A stretch of 64,000 nucleotides of DNA from an uncultured Kiritimatiellota bacterium (GTDB lineage: Bacteria > Verrucomicrobiota > Kiritimatiellia > RFP12 > DVOR01): positions 97,892-161,891 of the forward strand of contig CALXOF010000007.1 of NCBI GenBank assembly GCA_944389945.1, given 5' to 3'. Shown piece after piece: positions 9,620 to 18,286 of this stretch. Made by a program: the position numbers and the translations under genes. Under the pieces are notes generated by a model. The model ran no database searches and had not been told where the DNA came from. It was given only the letters and a program-made list of their open reading frames with translations. The first letter of the stretch is position 1. Every line of letters starts with the position of its first letter.

Positions 9620-11191
9620 ATGGAACCGAGAATCGCCCAAGACATCGCCGACTTCCGCAAACTGCGGGAGAATGGGTGCATTTACGTGGACAAGACCGAG
9701 ATTCTGCATGAACTGGTCTGTGACCCGACGCGTTCGCTCTACTTTATCTCTCGTCCACGGCGCTTCGGCAAGTCGCTCATGCTCTCCACCTTGGAATGCA
9801 TCTTCCGCGGCGAACGCGAGCTCTTCAAGGGCCTCGCCATCGACAAGTTGGGCTATGACTGGACTGAGTATCCGGTGTTGCACTTCAATTTCGGCACAAT
9901 GGACGTAACGACGTTCGACAGTTTCAACTCTGCGTTTGTGGCGCGTGTCATGCGATCCATTAAGGCGGCCGGGGTTGTCTATGATCCCGCATTTGCCCCA
10001 GGGGACAACTTCGCCAATGCCATCCAAAAGCTCGCCCAAGACCGTGGCAAGCCCGCGGTTATCCTCATCGACGAGTACGACGCGCCCGTCGGTGCCGCAC
10101 TGAACGACATCCCCAAAGCCAACGCCATCCGAGCCAAACTCTCCGCTTTCTACGGCGAAATCAAGAACAATGCAGCCAACATCCGTTTCATGATGATGAC
10201 GGGTGTGACGAAGTTCACGCAGCTCTCCGTCTTCTCGGCGCTGAACAATCTCAACAACCTGACGATGGATGACCGTTACGCCACCTTGTTGGGTTATACC
10301 GATGACGAACTGACCACCTACTTCGATCCGGCGATGCGCCGCCACGCCGAGGTCATGGGCCTCTCCTACGAAGACTACCGTGAGAAGCTCCGCTGGTGGT
10401 ACAACGGTTACCGTTTCACCCGTTGGAATACGACCAAGGTCTACAACCCCTGCGCCATTGGCAAGACGCTCGGAACGTGCACCCCCGAGTTCCTCGGCAC
10501 GTGGACCTCCACCGGGTTGACTTCCGTTGTCTTCAACTACTTCGCGAACAACCAACTCGCCGATCAAGATTACGAAAATATCGAGGGCGTCTTCGAGGAA
10601 GACTTGGACGTTGGTGAATTGGAGAATATCCAGCCCACCGCCATGCTTTATCAGGGCGGGTACCTTACCATCAAAGACTACCGAAACAGCACCTTCACCC
10701 TCGGACTCCCGGACGAAGAGGTTCGCCGTGCCTTCAACTCCCAGCTCGTCCAGAAGTTTACCGGGCAGAGCGACAACCGTTATCTCAGCATTGTCAGTCG
10801 GGCCCTGATGGGAGCCGACTTCGCCACCTTCTTCGGCAAACTCTCCGACCTCTACGCCCACCTCACCTATGGCCCAAAAGAGAGCTGCGTACAGGAATTC
10901 TCCTTCCAACGCATCCTCTATGTGCTCCTAACCTCCAGTGGATTCTTCCGCGTCACCGCCGAGGACCACCAGGCCCACGGCCGCGCAGACCTCGTTGCCG
11001 AGACGCCTGAACGCGTCTTCATCTTCGAGCTTAAGGTCGACGGCACGCCCCAGGAAGCCCTCGCCCGAATCAAAGAAAAGGATTACGCCGAGTCGTATCG
11101 TCACTCCGGCAAAGAAGTCCTCCTTATCGGCCTCTCCTTTGACGGCAAGACCCGTCACCTCACCGACACCGCCGCCGAGTCCCTCGACTAA
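9620..11191 (+). CDS. AAA-ATPase-like protein with C-terminal PD-(D/E)XK nuclease-like domain
   Basis: A 523-residue protein of the family pairing an AAA-ATPase-like N-terminal domain with a DUF1703-type nuclease-like C-terminus. The N-terminus is typical (DFRKLRENGCIYVDKT). A P-loop variant lies at RPRRFGKS (45-52), Walker B is VILIDEYDAPV, and a C-terminal motif of PD-(D/E)XK type reads GRADLVAE...FIFELK. The family is abundant in gut Bacteroidota and PVC genomes, often in several copies, and its biological role is unestablished; links to mobile elements or defence are guesses. The start at 9620 has a strong GAGGAGG Shine-Dalgarno. The gene stands alone, followed by a repeat-rich gap and the convergent fucosidase gene. 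Confidence 0.85.
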   Translation: MEPRIAQDIADFRKLRENGCIYVDKTEILHELVCDPTRSLYFISRPRRFGKSLMLSTLECIFRGERELFKGLAIDKLGYDWTEYPVLHFNFGTMDVTTFDSFNSAFVARVMRSIKAAGVVYDPAFAPGDNFANAIQKLAQDRGKPAVILIDEYDAPVGAALNDIPKANAIRAKLSAFYGEIKNNAANIRFMMMTGVTKFTQLSVFSALNNLNNLTMDDRYATLLGYTDDELTTYFDPAMRRHAEVMGLSYEDYREKLRWWYNGYRFTRWNTTKVYNPCAIGKTLGTCTPEFLGTWTSTGLTSVVFNYFANNQLADQDYENIEGVFEEDLDVGELENIQPTAMLYQGGYLTIKDYRNSTFTLGLPDEEVRRAFNSQLVQKFTGQSDNRYLSIVSRALMGADFATFFGKLSDLYAHLTYGPKESCVQEFSFQRILYVLLTSSGFFRVTAEDHQAHGRADLVAETPERVFIFELKVDGTPQEALARIKEKDYAESYRHSGKEVLLIGLSFDGKTRHLTDTAAESLD

Positions 11192-11207
11192 GGGTGCCCA
11201 TCTCCGC

Positions 11208-11290
11208 AAAGACGCAACTGTGGGCGCGAAACACCTCGGGCTCCATCGGTCGTTCTGCGGCTTCGTCGCTGACCGCGCCCGCCGCCCCTT
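11208..11290 (+). repeat. Dispersed CGGGCTC-core repeat, copy a
   Basis: The segment CGCAAAGACGCAACTGTGGG and the following CCTCGGGCTCCATCGGTCG recur with variations at 32.9, 48.4 (inverted) and 62.0 kb. This copy also shares the GCGGCTTCG.CGCTGACCGCG stretch with the 48.4-kb copy. Confidence 0.7.
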
Positions 11291-11390
11291 TTTGGCCCCT
11301 ACCTTATTATATAGGGACCTCACAGAGTCAAATCCCCCCTTGCGACCACCCGAAAGGCACCTCTCAAAGGCCCTTTTTACCCCCCCTTGA

Positions 11391-11475
11391 GACCCTATAA
11401 TAAGGGTCCGCCTTGGACCACTATAGGGTCTCGACCCGACCACTATAGGGTCTCACCTCGAACCCTTAAGGGTTT
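11391..11475 (-). repeat. Palindrome array (about 22-26 bp period), inverted orientation
   Basis: CTATA-centred palindromes start at 11395, 11421 and 11443, followed by CCCTTAAGGG at 11463-11472. Units read CCACTATAGGGTCTCG, the reverse complement of the units at 28.0 and 38.0 kb, so this array is inverted relative to those. Spacings are 26, 22 and 21 bases. Confidence 0.75.
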
Positions 11476-11623
11476 CTCCAAGGGGCCTTGCAGAGTCGCT
11501 TGGACGTGTGCGTGTGTTTTGAGCAGAGCTGCGCTCTAGCCATTTGATTCATGTGGATTTATAACAGAGAAGCCCCGGGCCGTTTGGAGACCCGAGGCCT
11601 GGAGGAAGCGTTGATGCGCCCAA

Positions 11624-13084
11624 TCAGGGGGCGAGATAGGCACCGATGGAAAGGATGTGGGGGCGGGCGCGGGTCTCGTCAATGACCAAGCGGACGGCGG
11701 TGGCCTCAATGGGCTCCTTGAGACGGAGGATGCGCTTGTGGCCGATGGTGGTGGCGCCGGCGATACGCTGCCAGCCGAACTGCCCGGGAAGCTTAGCCTC
11801 AAAGTGGAAGCGCTCGACGACCTGGCCTTGGGTGATGTCTTCCTGGGCGACAAGGGTGTCGAAGCGGATGGGGGCGTCGAGGATGACCTCGGTGCGGTCG
11901 GGGACGGCGGGGCCAAGGAGATTGGTGGCGAAGGTCTTACGGATGGTCTCGCCAAACTCCTTGAGACGGGCGACATCGTTCTGGTGGAGGAGGCCCTGGG
12001 TGGTGGGCGGGATGTTCAAGAGAAGGACGGCGTTGCGACCGACGGAGCGATCGTAAATGGACATGAGTTTGTCGAGGGACTTCACCTGGTTGTCCTGGCT
12101 GGCGTGCCAGAACCAACCGGGGCGGATGGAGACATCGCACTCAGCGGGATACCACACGCAGTGGTGGGAGCCGATGGCCTCGTCGAGGGAGCCGAGGGAA
12201 AGAGAGTTGGCGGAGGGACGCTCCTGGGCGAGCTGGCGGCGGGCCATGGCGGCGATGTCCTTGCCATCGAAGTGGAAGGGGGCGAAGCCGTCACGGACGG
12301 CCTCGTTGTCGACGGCCTCGGCAGGGATGACGGACCACTCGCTGTCGCGGGCAAGACCGGACTCGTTGCCGACCCAGCGGACGTCGGGGCCGGAGACGGC
12401 GATGACGCAGTCTGGGTTGCGCGCACGGATGGTGGCGTAGTAGCGGGACCAATCGTAGACCTGCTTCTTGCCGTTGGGGCCTTCGCCGCAGGCGCCGTCA
12501 AACCAGATTTCGTCGATGGGGCCATAGTTATCGAAGAGCTCGTTGAGCTGGCCGACGAAGAAGTCATTGTAGGCGTCTGTGCCGTAGGAAGGCTCGTGGC
12601 GGTCCCAAGGGGAGAGGTAAAAACCGACCTTGAGGCCTTCGGCGCGACAGGCATCGGCAAACTCACGACAGACATCGCCCTTACCATCCTTCCAAGGAGA
12701 GGCGGCAACGGTGTGGTTCGTGAGCTTGGAGGGCCAAAGGCAGAAGCCGTCGTGGTGCTTGGCGGTGAGAATGGCGAGCTTGAAGCCGGCCTCTTTAAGG
12801 GCCTTGGCCCACTGGCGGCAGTCGAGGGCGGTGGGATTGAAGACCTTGGGATCCTCTTTGCCAGTGCCCCATTCGCGATCGGTGAAGGTGTTGACGCCGA
12901 AGTGGATGAAGGCCGTCAGCTCCAGTTGCTGCCAGGCCACTTGACGCGGGTGAGGCTTGACTTGGGCGACCTGGGCGATCTTGGCGATTTCGGCGGCGGA
13001 GAAGTCGGCGAAGCGAAGTTGGGCGTGGAGGGGCGCGGCGACAAGGGCCGCGGCAAGGGCAAAGATGGAAAGCGTTGTTTTCAT
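11624..13084 (-). CDS. Secreted alpha-L-fucosidase (GH29)
   Basis: A 486-residue glycoside hydrolase family 29 enzyme that removes L-fucose from glycans such as mucin or fucosylated plant/algal sugars. Residues 1-21 are a Sec signal peptide ending AAPLHA. GH29 landmarks are HFGVNTF (61-67), AKHHDGFCLW (108-117), and IWFDGA (193-198), where Asp196 is the expected catalytic nucleophile. The tail (about 390-486) is a small beta-rich region that might bind sugar. The ATG at 13084 directly begins the signal peptide. It stands alone and converges with the AAA-ATPase gene; with the sulfatase at 24.8 kb it points to growth on sulfated or fucosylated glycans. Confidence 0.92.
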   Translation of the reverse strand: MKTTLSIFALAAALVAAPLHAQLRFADFSAAEIAKIAQVAQVKPHPRQVAWQQLELTAFIHFGVNTFTDREWGTGKEDPKVFNPTALDCRQWAKALKEAGFKLAILTAKHHDGFCLWPSKLTNHTVAASPWKDGKGDVCREFADACRAEGLKVGFYLSPWDRHEPSYGTDAYNDFFVGQLNELFDNYGPIDEIWFDGACGEGPNGKKQVYDWSRYYATIRARNPDCVIAVSGPDVRWVGNESGLARDSEWSVIPAEAVDNEAVRDGFAPFHFDGKDIAAMARRQLAQERPSANSLSLGSLDEAIGSHHCVWYPAECDVSIRPGWFWHASQDNQVKSLDKLMSIYDRSVGRNAVLLLNIPPTTQGLLHQNDVARLKEFGETIRKTFATNLLGPAVPDRTEVILDAPIRFDTLVAQEDITQGQVVERFHFEAKLPGQFGWQRIAGATTIGHKRILRLKEPIEATAVRLVIDETRARPHILSIGAYLAP

Positions 13085-13262
13085 GGCGCACTATTTTAGC
13101 GATGACGGGAGACAGCGGGAGGCCAATCCCGATGCCGGGCGGCGCGTGCATATCAAAGAAAGCATGTGGGAACCGGTGGGGGAAGATGGCGCGCGAAAGT
13201 TCGGATAAAAAGGGAAGAGAATGGGCAGAACCCTTGCAAAATCAAGGGTTGAAAGATAGTGC

Positions 13263-13296
13263 TTGACTAAGGGGTGGGTGAAAGTGTTTAATAGTG
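13263..13296 (+). promoter_or_regulatory. Promoter of the mraZ cluster with three GTG boxes
   Basis: TTGACT (13263-13268) and TTTAAT (13287-13292) are separated by 18 bases, a good sigma-70-type promoter. GTG occurs at 13274, 13284 and 13294, an exact 10-bp period. Known MraZ operators are short direct repeats with about one helical turn spacing, so autoregulation by MraZ is likely. The boxes overlap the promoter. Confidence 0.6.
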
Positions 13297-13347
13297 TCAC
13301 AAAAGGTCAAATAAGTCATGAGCGCAGAGATACCCGAGGAGACAGTG

Positions 13348-13791
13348 ATGCAGGGCGAGGCGGTGTTCACCGGCTCGGCGGTGCATGCGCTTGACCCGAA
13401 GCGGCGCGTGACGATTCCCTCAGGGTGGCGCGATGCGCTGGGACGGCCGAAATATGTCTTTGTGATGGCGGACCCGCACGAAAAATGCCTGCGTCTGCTC
13501 TCGGTGGAGCGGATGCAGGGCATTCAGGCGAAGCTGAGGGCAAAGCGCTTCGCGGACCCCGCGGTGGCGCAACGCTTGAGAATCATCGGGCAGAACACGG
13601 AGCAACTGCCGCTGGACGTACAGGGGCGCATCCGCATCAGCGACAGGCTGTTGGCGTTCGCCGGCATCGAAGGCAAAATTGCCTTCGTGGGCGCGGTGAC
13701 GTATGGCGAAGTGTGGGCAGCCGAGAAGGCGCCCGAGGCGCCGGTGGATCAGGCGGCCCTGGGCGAGGCGCTCTCGGCATTGGATTTCTAA
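13348..13791 (+). CDS. mraZ: Transcriptional regulator MraZ
   Basis: MraZ, a ring-forming DNA-binding protein with two tandem SpoVT/AbrB-like domains that heads the division/cell-wall (dcw) cluster and represses it. The protein from this start has 147 residues, the usual size. Each half carries the domain signature: HALDPKRRVTIPSGWR near the N-terminus and LPLDVQGRIRISDRLL in the second half. The start at 13348 is preferred over an ATG 30 bases upstream because GAGGAG sits 6 bases before it and the protein then begins like other MraZ proteins. rsmH follows after 13 bases. Confidence 0.93.
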   Translation: MQGEAVFTGSAVHALDPKRRVTIPSGWRDALGRPKYVFVMADPHEKCLRLLSVERMQGIQAKLRAKRFADPAVAQRLRIIGQNTEQLPLDVQGRIRISDRLLAFAGIEGKIAFVGAVTYGEVWAAEKAPEAPVDQAALGEALSALDF

Positions 13792-13804
13792 GGGAGGCAC
13801 GACG

Positions 13805-14740
13805 ATGCATATTCCTGTGCTTCTTGAAGAAACGGTGGCGGCGCTCGCGCCGAAATCCGGATGCATCTATGTGGACGGCACGTTGGGCCAGGCCGGGCAC
13901 GCGACGGCGGTGATGCGTCTGGCCGGCCCCACGGGGACGCTACTGGGCATCGACCGCGACGGCGAGGCGCTCGCGCGGGCCAAGGCGAATCTGGCGCGCG
14001 ACGCCGTGCCCGGGCGGCACATCCTGGCGCAGGGCGCGCATGGGGATTTGGCCGACATCGCGGCGGCGAACGGCATCACGTCCGTGGATGCGATTTTGTT
14101 GGATTTGGGTGTCAGCAGCGACCAGTTGGATACGCCCGAGCGAGGCTTCAGTTTCCGCGCGGATGGCCCGCTGGATATGCGGATGCGCAACGATGCGGGC
14201 GAGACGGCGGCCGAGCTTCTGGCTCGACTGGACGTGAGCGAAATGGCCAAGCTCTTCCGCGAACTGGGCGAGGAGCGTCAGGCCCTACGCGTGGCGAAGG
14301 CCATCGATCGGGAACGCCGTTCGGCTCCCATCACGCGAACGGCGCAACTGGCCGACATCGTGGCCAAGGCGGTCGGCAGTGCGCACACGCCAGGACGCCA
14401 CCCGGCCACGCGGGTCTTTCAGGCACTGCGCATGGCGGTGAACGATGAACTGGGCGAAGTGCGCCGAGCCATCGCGGGCGGGCTGAACCTGCTGAAACCG
14501 GGCGGATGTCTGGCAATCATCACCTTCGAGAGCCTCTCGGATCGAGTGGTGAAAGAGAGCTTCCGGGCACACTGCGGACGCGAGGAGTCGTTGTTGCAGG
14601 GCGGAAGCGTGTGGCGCGGAGAGTTGCCGCGCACGGAATGGATTTTGCGGAAGGCCGTGACGGCGCGGCCAGAAGAAACGGCAAGGAACCCGCGGGCGCG
14701 GAGCGCAAAGTTGCGCGCAGTGCGGAAGGCGGAGGATTGA
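13805..14740 (+). CDS. rsmH: 16S rRNA (cytosine(1402)-N(4))-methyltransferase RsmH
   Basis: RsmH (MraW) methylates N4 of C1402 in the 16S rRNA decoding centre using S-adenosylmethionine. The 311-residue protein begins MHIPVLLEE, has the SAM-binding motif DGTLGQAGHA (about residues 20-29), the LDLGVSSDQLD motif, and the typical C-terminal half with TRVFQALRMAVNDEL and FESLSDRVVK. AGGGAGGC lies just upstream of the ATG. Position after mraZ is canonical. Confidence 0.96.
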   Translation: MHIPVLLEETVAALAPKSGCIYVDGTLGQAGHATAVMRLAGPTGTLLGIDRDGEALARAKANLARDAVPGRHILAQGAHGDLADIAAANGITSVDAILLDLGVSSDQLDTPERGFSFRADGPLDMRMRNDAGETAAELLARLDVSEMAKLFRELGEERQALRVAKAIDRERRSAPITRTAQLADIVAKAVGSAHTPGRHPATRVFQALRMAVNDELGEVRRAIAGGLNLLKPGGCLAIITFESLSDRVVKESFRAHCGREESLLQGGSVWRGELPRTEWILRKAVTARPEETARNPRARSAKLRAVRKAED

Positions 14741-14743
14741 GCC

Positions 14744-15142
14744 ATGAGACGGAATCGGAGACGGAAAACCTTTCACTTCAAGGCGGCCAACATCGGTCTG
14801 GCGGTCATGCTGGTGCTCATCGCGGTGCCGTGGGTGCTCTACTGCCTGCTCAACGTGAGTAACGACCAAGTAGGCGCACAGATTCGTCTACTGGAGCAGG
14901 AAGTGCGCACGCAGCAGGAAGCGTTGCGCCGCGAAGAGGCGAAGTGGAACCGCCTGACCGAACCTAGCCACCTGGACAGGGCCATTGCCGAGAGCGGCCT
15001 GCGCCTCTCCTACGCGCCGCCGGAACGCACCATCACAATGTCGACGAACGGCAGGATGCGAATGCCTGAGACCCTGCGCCTTCAGCTGGCGCAGGAGCGC
15101 CGCATGCGCACCGGGGAGGCCATGGCGAGAAACGCCCGATAA
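14744..15142 (+). CDS. ftsL: FtsL-like cell-division protein
   Basis: A 132-residue bitopic protein: a short basic cytoplasmic start, one membrane helix (about 20-39), then a coiled-coil-prone stretch (about 48-70, IRLLEQEVRTQQEALRR) and a short tail. FtsL proteins are poorly conserved in sequence, so the call rests on size, topology and position between rsmH and ftsI. FtsL links FtsB/FtsQ to the septal synthase FtsWI. GGAGG precedes the ATG, 3 bases after rsmH. Confidence 0.75.
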   Translation: MRRNRRRKTFHFKAANIGLAVMLVLIAVPWVLYCLLNVSNDQVGAQIRLLEQEVRTQQEALRREEAKWNRLTEPSHLDRAIAESGLRLSYAPPERTITMSTNGRMRMPETLRLQLAQERRMRTGEAMARNAR

Positions 15143-15163
15143 GGAGGCCCGAGGAAATCACCG

Positions 15164-16936
15164 ATGGAGCGTACGGAGCGTAAGTGTGCGCGCATTTGGA
15201 TTGGGTTGGCCGTCCTCGCAATGGGGGCGCTCTTTGCCGCAGACCTTGTTCGCCTCTACACGCTCCACCTCGGCAAGGCGGAAATCCCACAGAACAACTA
15301 TCTCCAAGAGCGTGACCTCCTGGGGTTGCGTGGGCGTATCCTGGACCGCAATGGATACGTGTTGGCCGAAAGCCTGAGCGGACGCATCGTCTATATCGAC
15401 CGCGAAGACCCAAAGTTGGAATCGCCCGACATCGATCGTAGCGCACTCCCCCTGGACCTAGCGGCCCTGCTGAACGTGCCCGAGGAACGCGTTTACGACG
15501 CCTTTTACAACAACGAAGGCCGCCGCACCACCAGAATCTGCGAAATCTCCGACAACGAGACCATTCAAGAACTCATCAGGAGAAGTTCGCCCACGACGAA
15601 AGAGGGGCGCATCGCCGGCGTGAACTTCGCCGAAAAGCGTTCCGTGCGGTCGCACCCGAACGGTGCACGCTTGGCCCATCTCATCGGCTTCATCAACGCC
15701 GAGGGGGTCGGCGTGCAGGGGGTGGAGCAACGCTTCGACGAGGAACTTCGTGGCAAGGACGGCCGAATTGTCACCGAAGTGGACGCCCGCCGCCGGGAAA
15801 TCCCCAATCGTCGCATCGAGGAAGTCCCCGCCGTCCATGGCAATGATGTCATCCTGACCATCGATAACAATATCCAATACATCATCGAGCCAGCCCTCGA
15901 GCAGGCACTGAAGACCTACCAGGCAGACAGCGGCACCATCATCGTCCAAGACGTGTACACGGGCGAGATTCTCGGCATGGCCACCCAGCCCAGTTTCGAC
16001 CCGCAGGACTACAACCACATGCCGCAGGAGCAGTGGAAGAATATCGCCGTGGCCCGCAACTATGAGCCCGGCTCCGTCATGAAGGCCATCACCGTGGCCA
16101 TGGCCATGCAACTCGGCATCATCGACGAGAACTCCACCTTCGACATCGGTACCAGCCGCGTGTGGTACTACGCCGGCCGCCCCCTGCGCGACCATGCCGG
16201 CGGTATTCTTCGCCCCGCGGACATCCTGGCGAAATCCTCCAACATCGGCACCGCCATGATCGGTCTCAAGATGGCCGAACCCTCACCGGACTTCGGAATG
16301 GAGGAGTACGAACGCGTGTGGCGCGCCTTCCGTGCCATGGGGTTTGGGCAAAAGACAGGCATCGAGATTCCCGGCGAAGAGGCCGGCATCCTGCCCCACT
16401 ACAAAAACTGGAGCAAGCTCTCCCCCACACGTATGACGCTAGGTCAAGGCATCGCTGTCACGCCCATCCAGCTCTGCAATGCCTTTGCCACCATCGCCAA
16501 CGGCGGCAAGCAGATGCGCCCCACCATCCTCAAAGAGATCCGTTCCCATGAGGGCGCGTTACTCCGCGCCAATACACCGAAAGAACTCTGTCGGCCTCTC
16601 TCTCGGGAGGTCAGTGCCAAAGTCCTCGACATGCTCCGCGGCGTCACCGACCGCTCCAAAGGCGGCACCGGCTGGCGCGCCGCCCTTCACGACTACACCG
16701 TTGCGGGAAAGACCGGCACCGGCCAAATCCCCATCAACGGCAGATACAACGACACGGACTACAACGCCACCTTCGTCGGCATCTTTCCCTCCACCGCGCC
16801 GCGCCTCGCCATCCTCGTCACCCTGGAACGTCCCAGAGGTCCCCGCCACTCTGGCGGTAACGTCGCCGCGCCCCTTTTCGCGGAAATCGCGGAACCCATC
16901 GGCCACTACTTGAACATCCCCGCAGACAAACCGTAG
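15164..16936 (+). CDS. ftsI: Septal peptidoglycan transpeptidase FtsI (PBP3)
   Basis: A 590-residue class B penicillin-binding protein that cross-links septal peptidoglycan. It has an N-terminal membrane anchor (about 10-27), a pedestal domain containing RGRILDRNG (56-64), and a transpeptidase domain with SVMK (Ser304 to Lys307), SSN (358-360) and KTG (516-518). It lies 21 bases after ftsL. In a classical dcw cluster murE, murF and mraY would follow; here a DedA-type gene follows after 14 bases, so the cluster is shortened. Confidence 0.93.
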   Translation: MERTERKCARIWIGLAVLAMGALFAADLVRLYTLHLGKAEIPQNNYLQERDLLGLRGRILDRNGYVLAESLSGRIVYIDREDPKLESPDIDRSALPLDLAALLNVPEERVYDAFYNNEGRRTTRICEISDNETIQELIRRSSPTTKEGRIAGVNFAEKRSVRSHPNGARLAHLIGFINAEGVGVQGVEQRFDEELRGKDGRIVTEVDARRREIPNRRIEEVPAVHGNDVILTIDNNIQYIIEPALEQALKTYQADSGTIIVQDVYTGEILGMATQPSFDPQDYNHMPQEQWKNIAVARNYEPGSVMKAITVAMAMQLGIIDENSTFDIGTSRVWYYAGRPLRDHAGGILRPADILAKSSNIGTAMIGLKMAEPSPDFGMEEYERVWRAFRAMGFGQKTGIEIPGEEAGILPHYKNWSKLSPTRMTLGQGIAVTPIQLCNAFATIANGGKQMRPTILKEIRSHEGALLRANTPKELCRPLSREVSAKVLDMLRGVTDRSKGGTGWRAALHDYTVAGKTGTGQIPINGRYNDTDYNATFVGIFPSTAPRLAILVTLERPRGPRHSGGNVAAPLFAEIAEPIGHYLNIPADKP

Positions 16937-16950
16937 GAATCCTCGCCGCC

Positions 16951-17619
16951 ATGAACGATCTTTGTCTTGCCTTCGCCGGAGTCGATCTCGATGCCCTCAT
17001 CGAGGCCATCAAAGCTTCCTCGGCCTATCCATGGACCCAAGGCTGGCTGACCGCCGTGGCCACCATCTTCGGCGAGAACATCATCTGTTGGACTATCGTT
17101 CCGCCGCTCATCTCAGAAGGCGTGATGGGCTATATGACCGCCTTTCAGGCCACCTTCTGGGGCGTCTTTATCGGCGACATTATTACCTACCTTCCGCCCC
17201 GCTTCGCCATGCGTTACGCCGGCCGGTCCAAGTGGATTCGCAAGCACCAAGACCAAATTGAGGCCTGCAGCCACTTCTTTGACCGCCACATCGGCAAGAC
17301 CATGTTCATCATCCGCTTCACGCCCGGCATCCGAACCCCGGCCATTCTGGCCGCCGGCATGCTCCGTGTCGACTTCCGCCTCTACTGCCTCTACTCCGCG
17401 CTCTCCAGCATCCTCCAGAGTCTCATCACCATCTTCTTCATGCCCACGCTCTACGCCCCTGTCATTGCTTGGCTCAAGACGCTCTGGGGCAACCATCCCA
17501 TCCTGGTCATCCTCATTATCGTTGCCTTCTTCTCCATCTTTGGCGTCCTCCAATGGTATGCTGGCCGCGCCATCATGCGCCGCCTGACCAAAAAGAAAAC
17601 CGAAGGGCAAGACGCCTAA
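16951..17619 (+). CDS. DedA/VTT-domain membrane protein
   Basis: A 222-residue membrane protein with the DedA (VTT, SNARE-associated) signatures: FWGVFIGDIITYLPPRFA (about 67-84) and RFTPGIRTPAILAAG (about 120-134), followed by hydrophobic segments to the end. DedA proteins are implicated in undecaprenyl-phosphate or phospholipid flipping and membrane homeostasis. The position directly after ftsI suits recycling of the peptidoglycan lipid carrier, though this is inference. The conserved glycine pair after Tyr is replaced by two prolines, so the subfamily is divergent. Confidence 0.75.
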   Translation: MNDLCLAFAGVDLDALIEAIKASSAYPWTQGWLTAVATIFGENIICWTIVPPLISEGVMGYMTAFQATFWGVFIGDIITYLPPRFAMRYAGRSKWIRKHQDQIEACSHFFDRHIGKTMFIIRFTPGIRTPAILAAGMLRVDFRLYCLYSALSSILQSLITIFFMPTLYAPVIAWLKTLWGNHPILVILIIVAFFSIFGVLQWYAGRAIMRRLTKKKTEGQDA

Positions 17620-17656
17620 GCCCTCCCCAAGATTCTGTCCGCGGGAGGCTTCCATG
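17610..17656. terminator. Possible hairpin between convergent genes
   Basis: AAGCCCTCCC and GGGAGGCTT can pair across about 15 bases in the gap between the DedA-type gene and the ECF sigma gene. The stem is imperfect and no clear T-run is present. Confidence 0.3.
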
Positions 17657-17674
17657 AAAGACACAGGGAGCGCG

Positions 17675-18286
17675 TTAGCGCCCCTCCGGCCCTTGGACAA
17701 GCGCATCGGCGTGGGCACGGACACGGGCCAAGAGACGGCACCGGGCTTGAATGACGGTGTTGGCCCGACGACCAAGCCGCTTGGCCAACGTGGTGGGCGC
17801 CTCATCACCCAGAATACAAGCATCAAAGACGGTCTGCTGAAATGCAGAGAGCCCCGGGTCATTTCGAATGACGCCAAGGGCAACCTCATACGCGGCAAGC
17901 CGAAACTGAAAATCCAACCGCTCATCAATCCCCGGGGAAGGGTCTTGAATGGCGGTGATGGCATGCCCGCTGAGTTCGCCACGCCGTCGACTTTCGCCGG
18001 CCACACGGCGAAACCAATCGCGTACCACGCTATCAACGATGCACCCCAAATAGGTGCGGAAGCGTGCCCGCCCCGGGTCATAAGGACTATTTCGAAGTGC
18101 CTTGACCAAACGAATCAAGACGTCCTGAACGGCCTCTTCCAGCGCATTGTCCCGTAGCCCACGAAGGTTCAGCCACGCATGGACAAGCGGTTCATAAAGC
18201 GCGACAAAGCGGCTCCACTGGGCATCCTTGGCCTCGGGGTCGGCCAAATCACGAATCAAGGTGCGCGGGGTGTCCGGCGGTTTCAT
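17675..18286 (-). CDS. ECF-type RNA polymerase sigma factor
   Basis: A 203-residue sigma-70 family protein of extracytoplasmic-function size. Region 2 covers about 28-95 (WSRFVALYEPLVHAWL, then EEAVQDVLIRLVKAL and FRTYLGCIVDSVVRDWFRR). Region 4 covers about 140-190, with a helix-turn-helix-like segment around TTLAKRLGRRANTVIQARCRLLARV. No anti-sigma gene is adjacent. Its ATG overlaps the stop of the upstream membrane Ser/Thr kinase (ATGA), so the two are probably translated together. Kinase-linked ECF factors are known in PVC and other bacteria and are thought to be switched on by phosphorylation in region 2; that mechanism is inferred here. Confidence 0.85.
   Translation of the reverse strand: MKPPDTPRTLIRDLADPEAKDAQWSRFVALYEPLVHAWLNLRGLRDNALEEAVQDVLIRLVKALRNSPYDPGRARFRTYLGCIVDSVVRDWFRRVAGESRRRGELSGHAITAIQDPSPGIDERLDFQFRLAAYEVALGVIRNDPGLSAFQQTVFDACILGDEAPTTLAKRLGRRANTVIQARCRLLARVRAHADALVQGPEGR

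Larger units (their letters stand above)
11192..11623. other. Gene-free, repeat-rich gap between convergent genes
   Basis: No coding region is recognised in these 432 bases. From the left it holds one copy of the dispersed CGGGCTC repeat (about 11208-11290), then an array of palindromes (about 11391-11475), then unremarkable sequence. It separates two convergent genes. Confidence 0.6.

Noticed and set aside
11657..13099. Plus-strand frame of 480 codons opposite the fucosidase
   Set aside because: Gly/Asp/Val-rich shadow of the GH29 gene, whose signal peptide and catalytic motifs are unmistakable.
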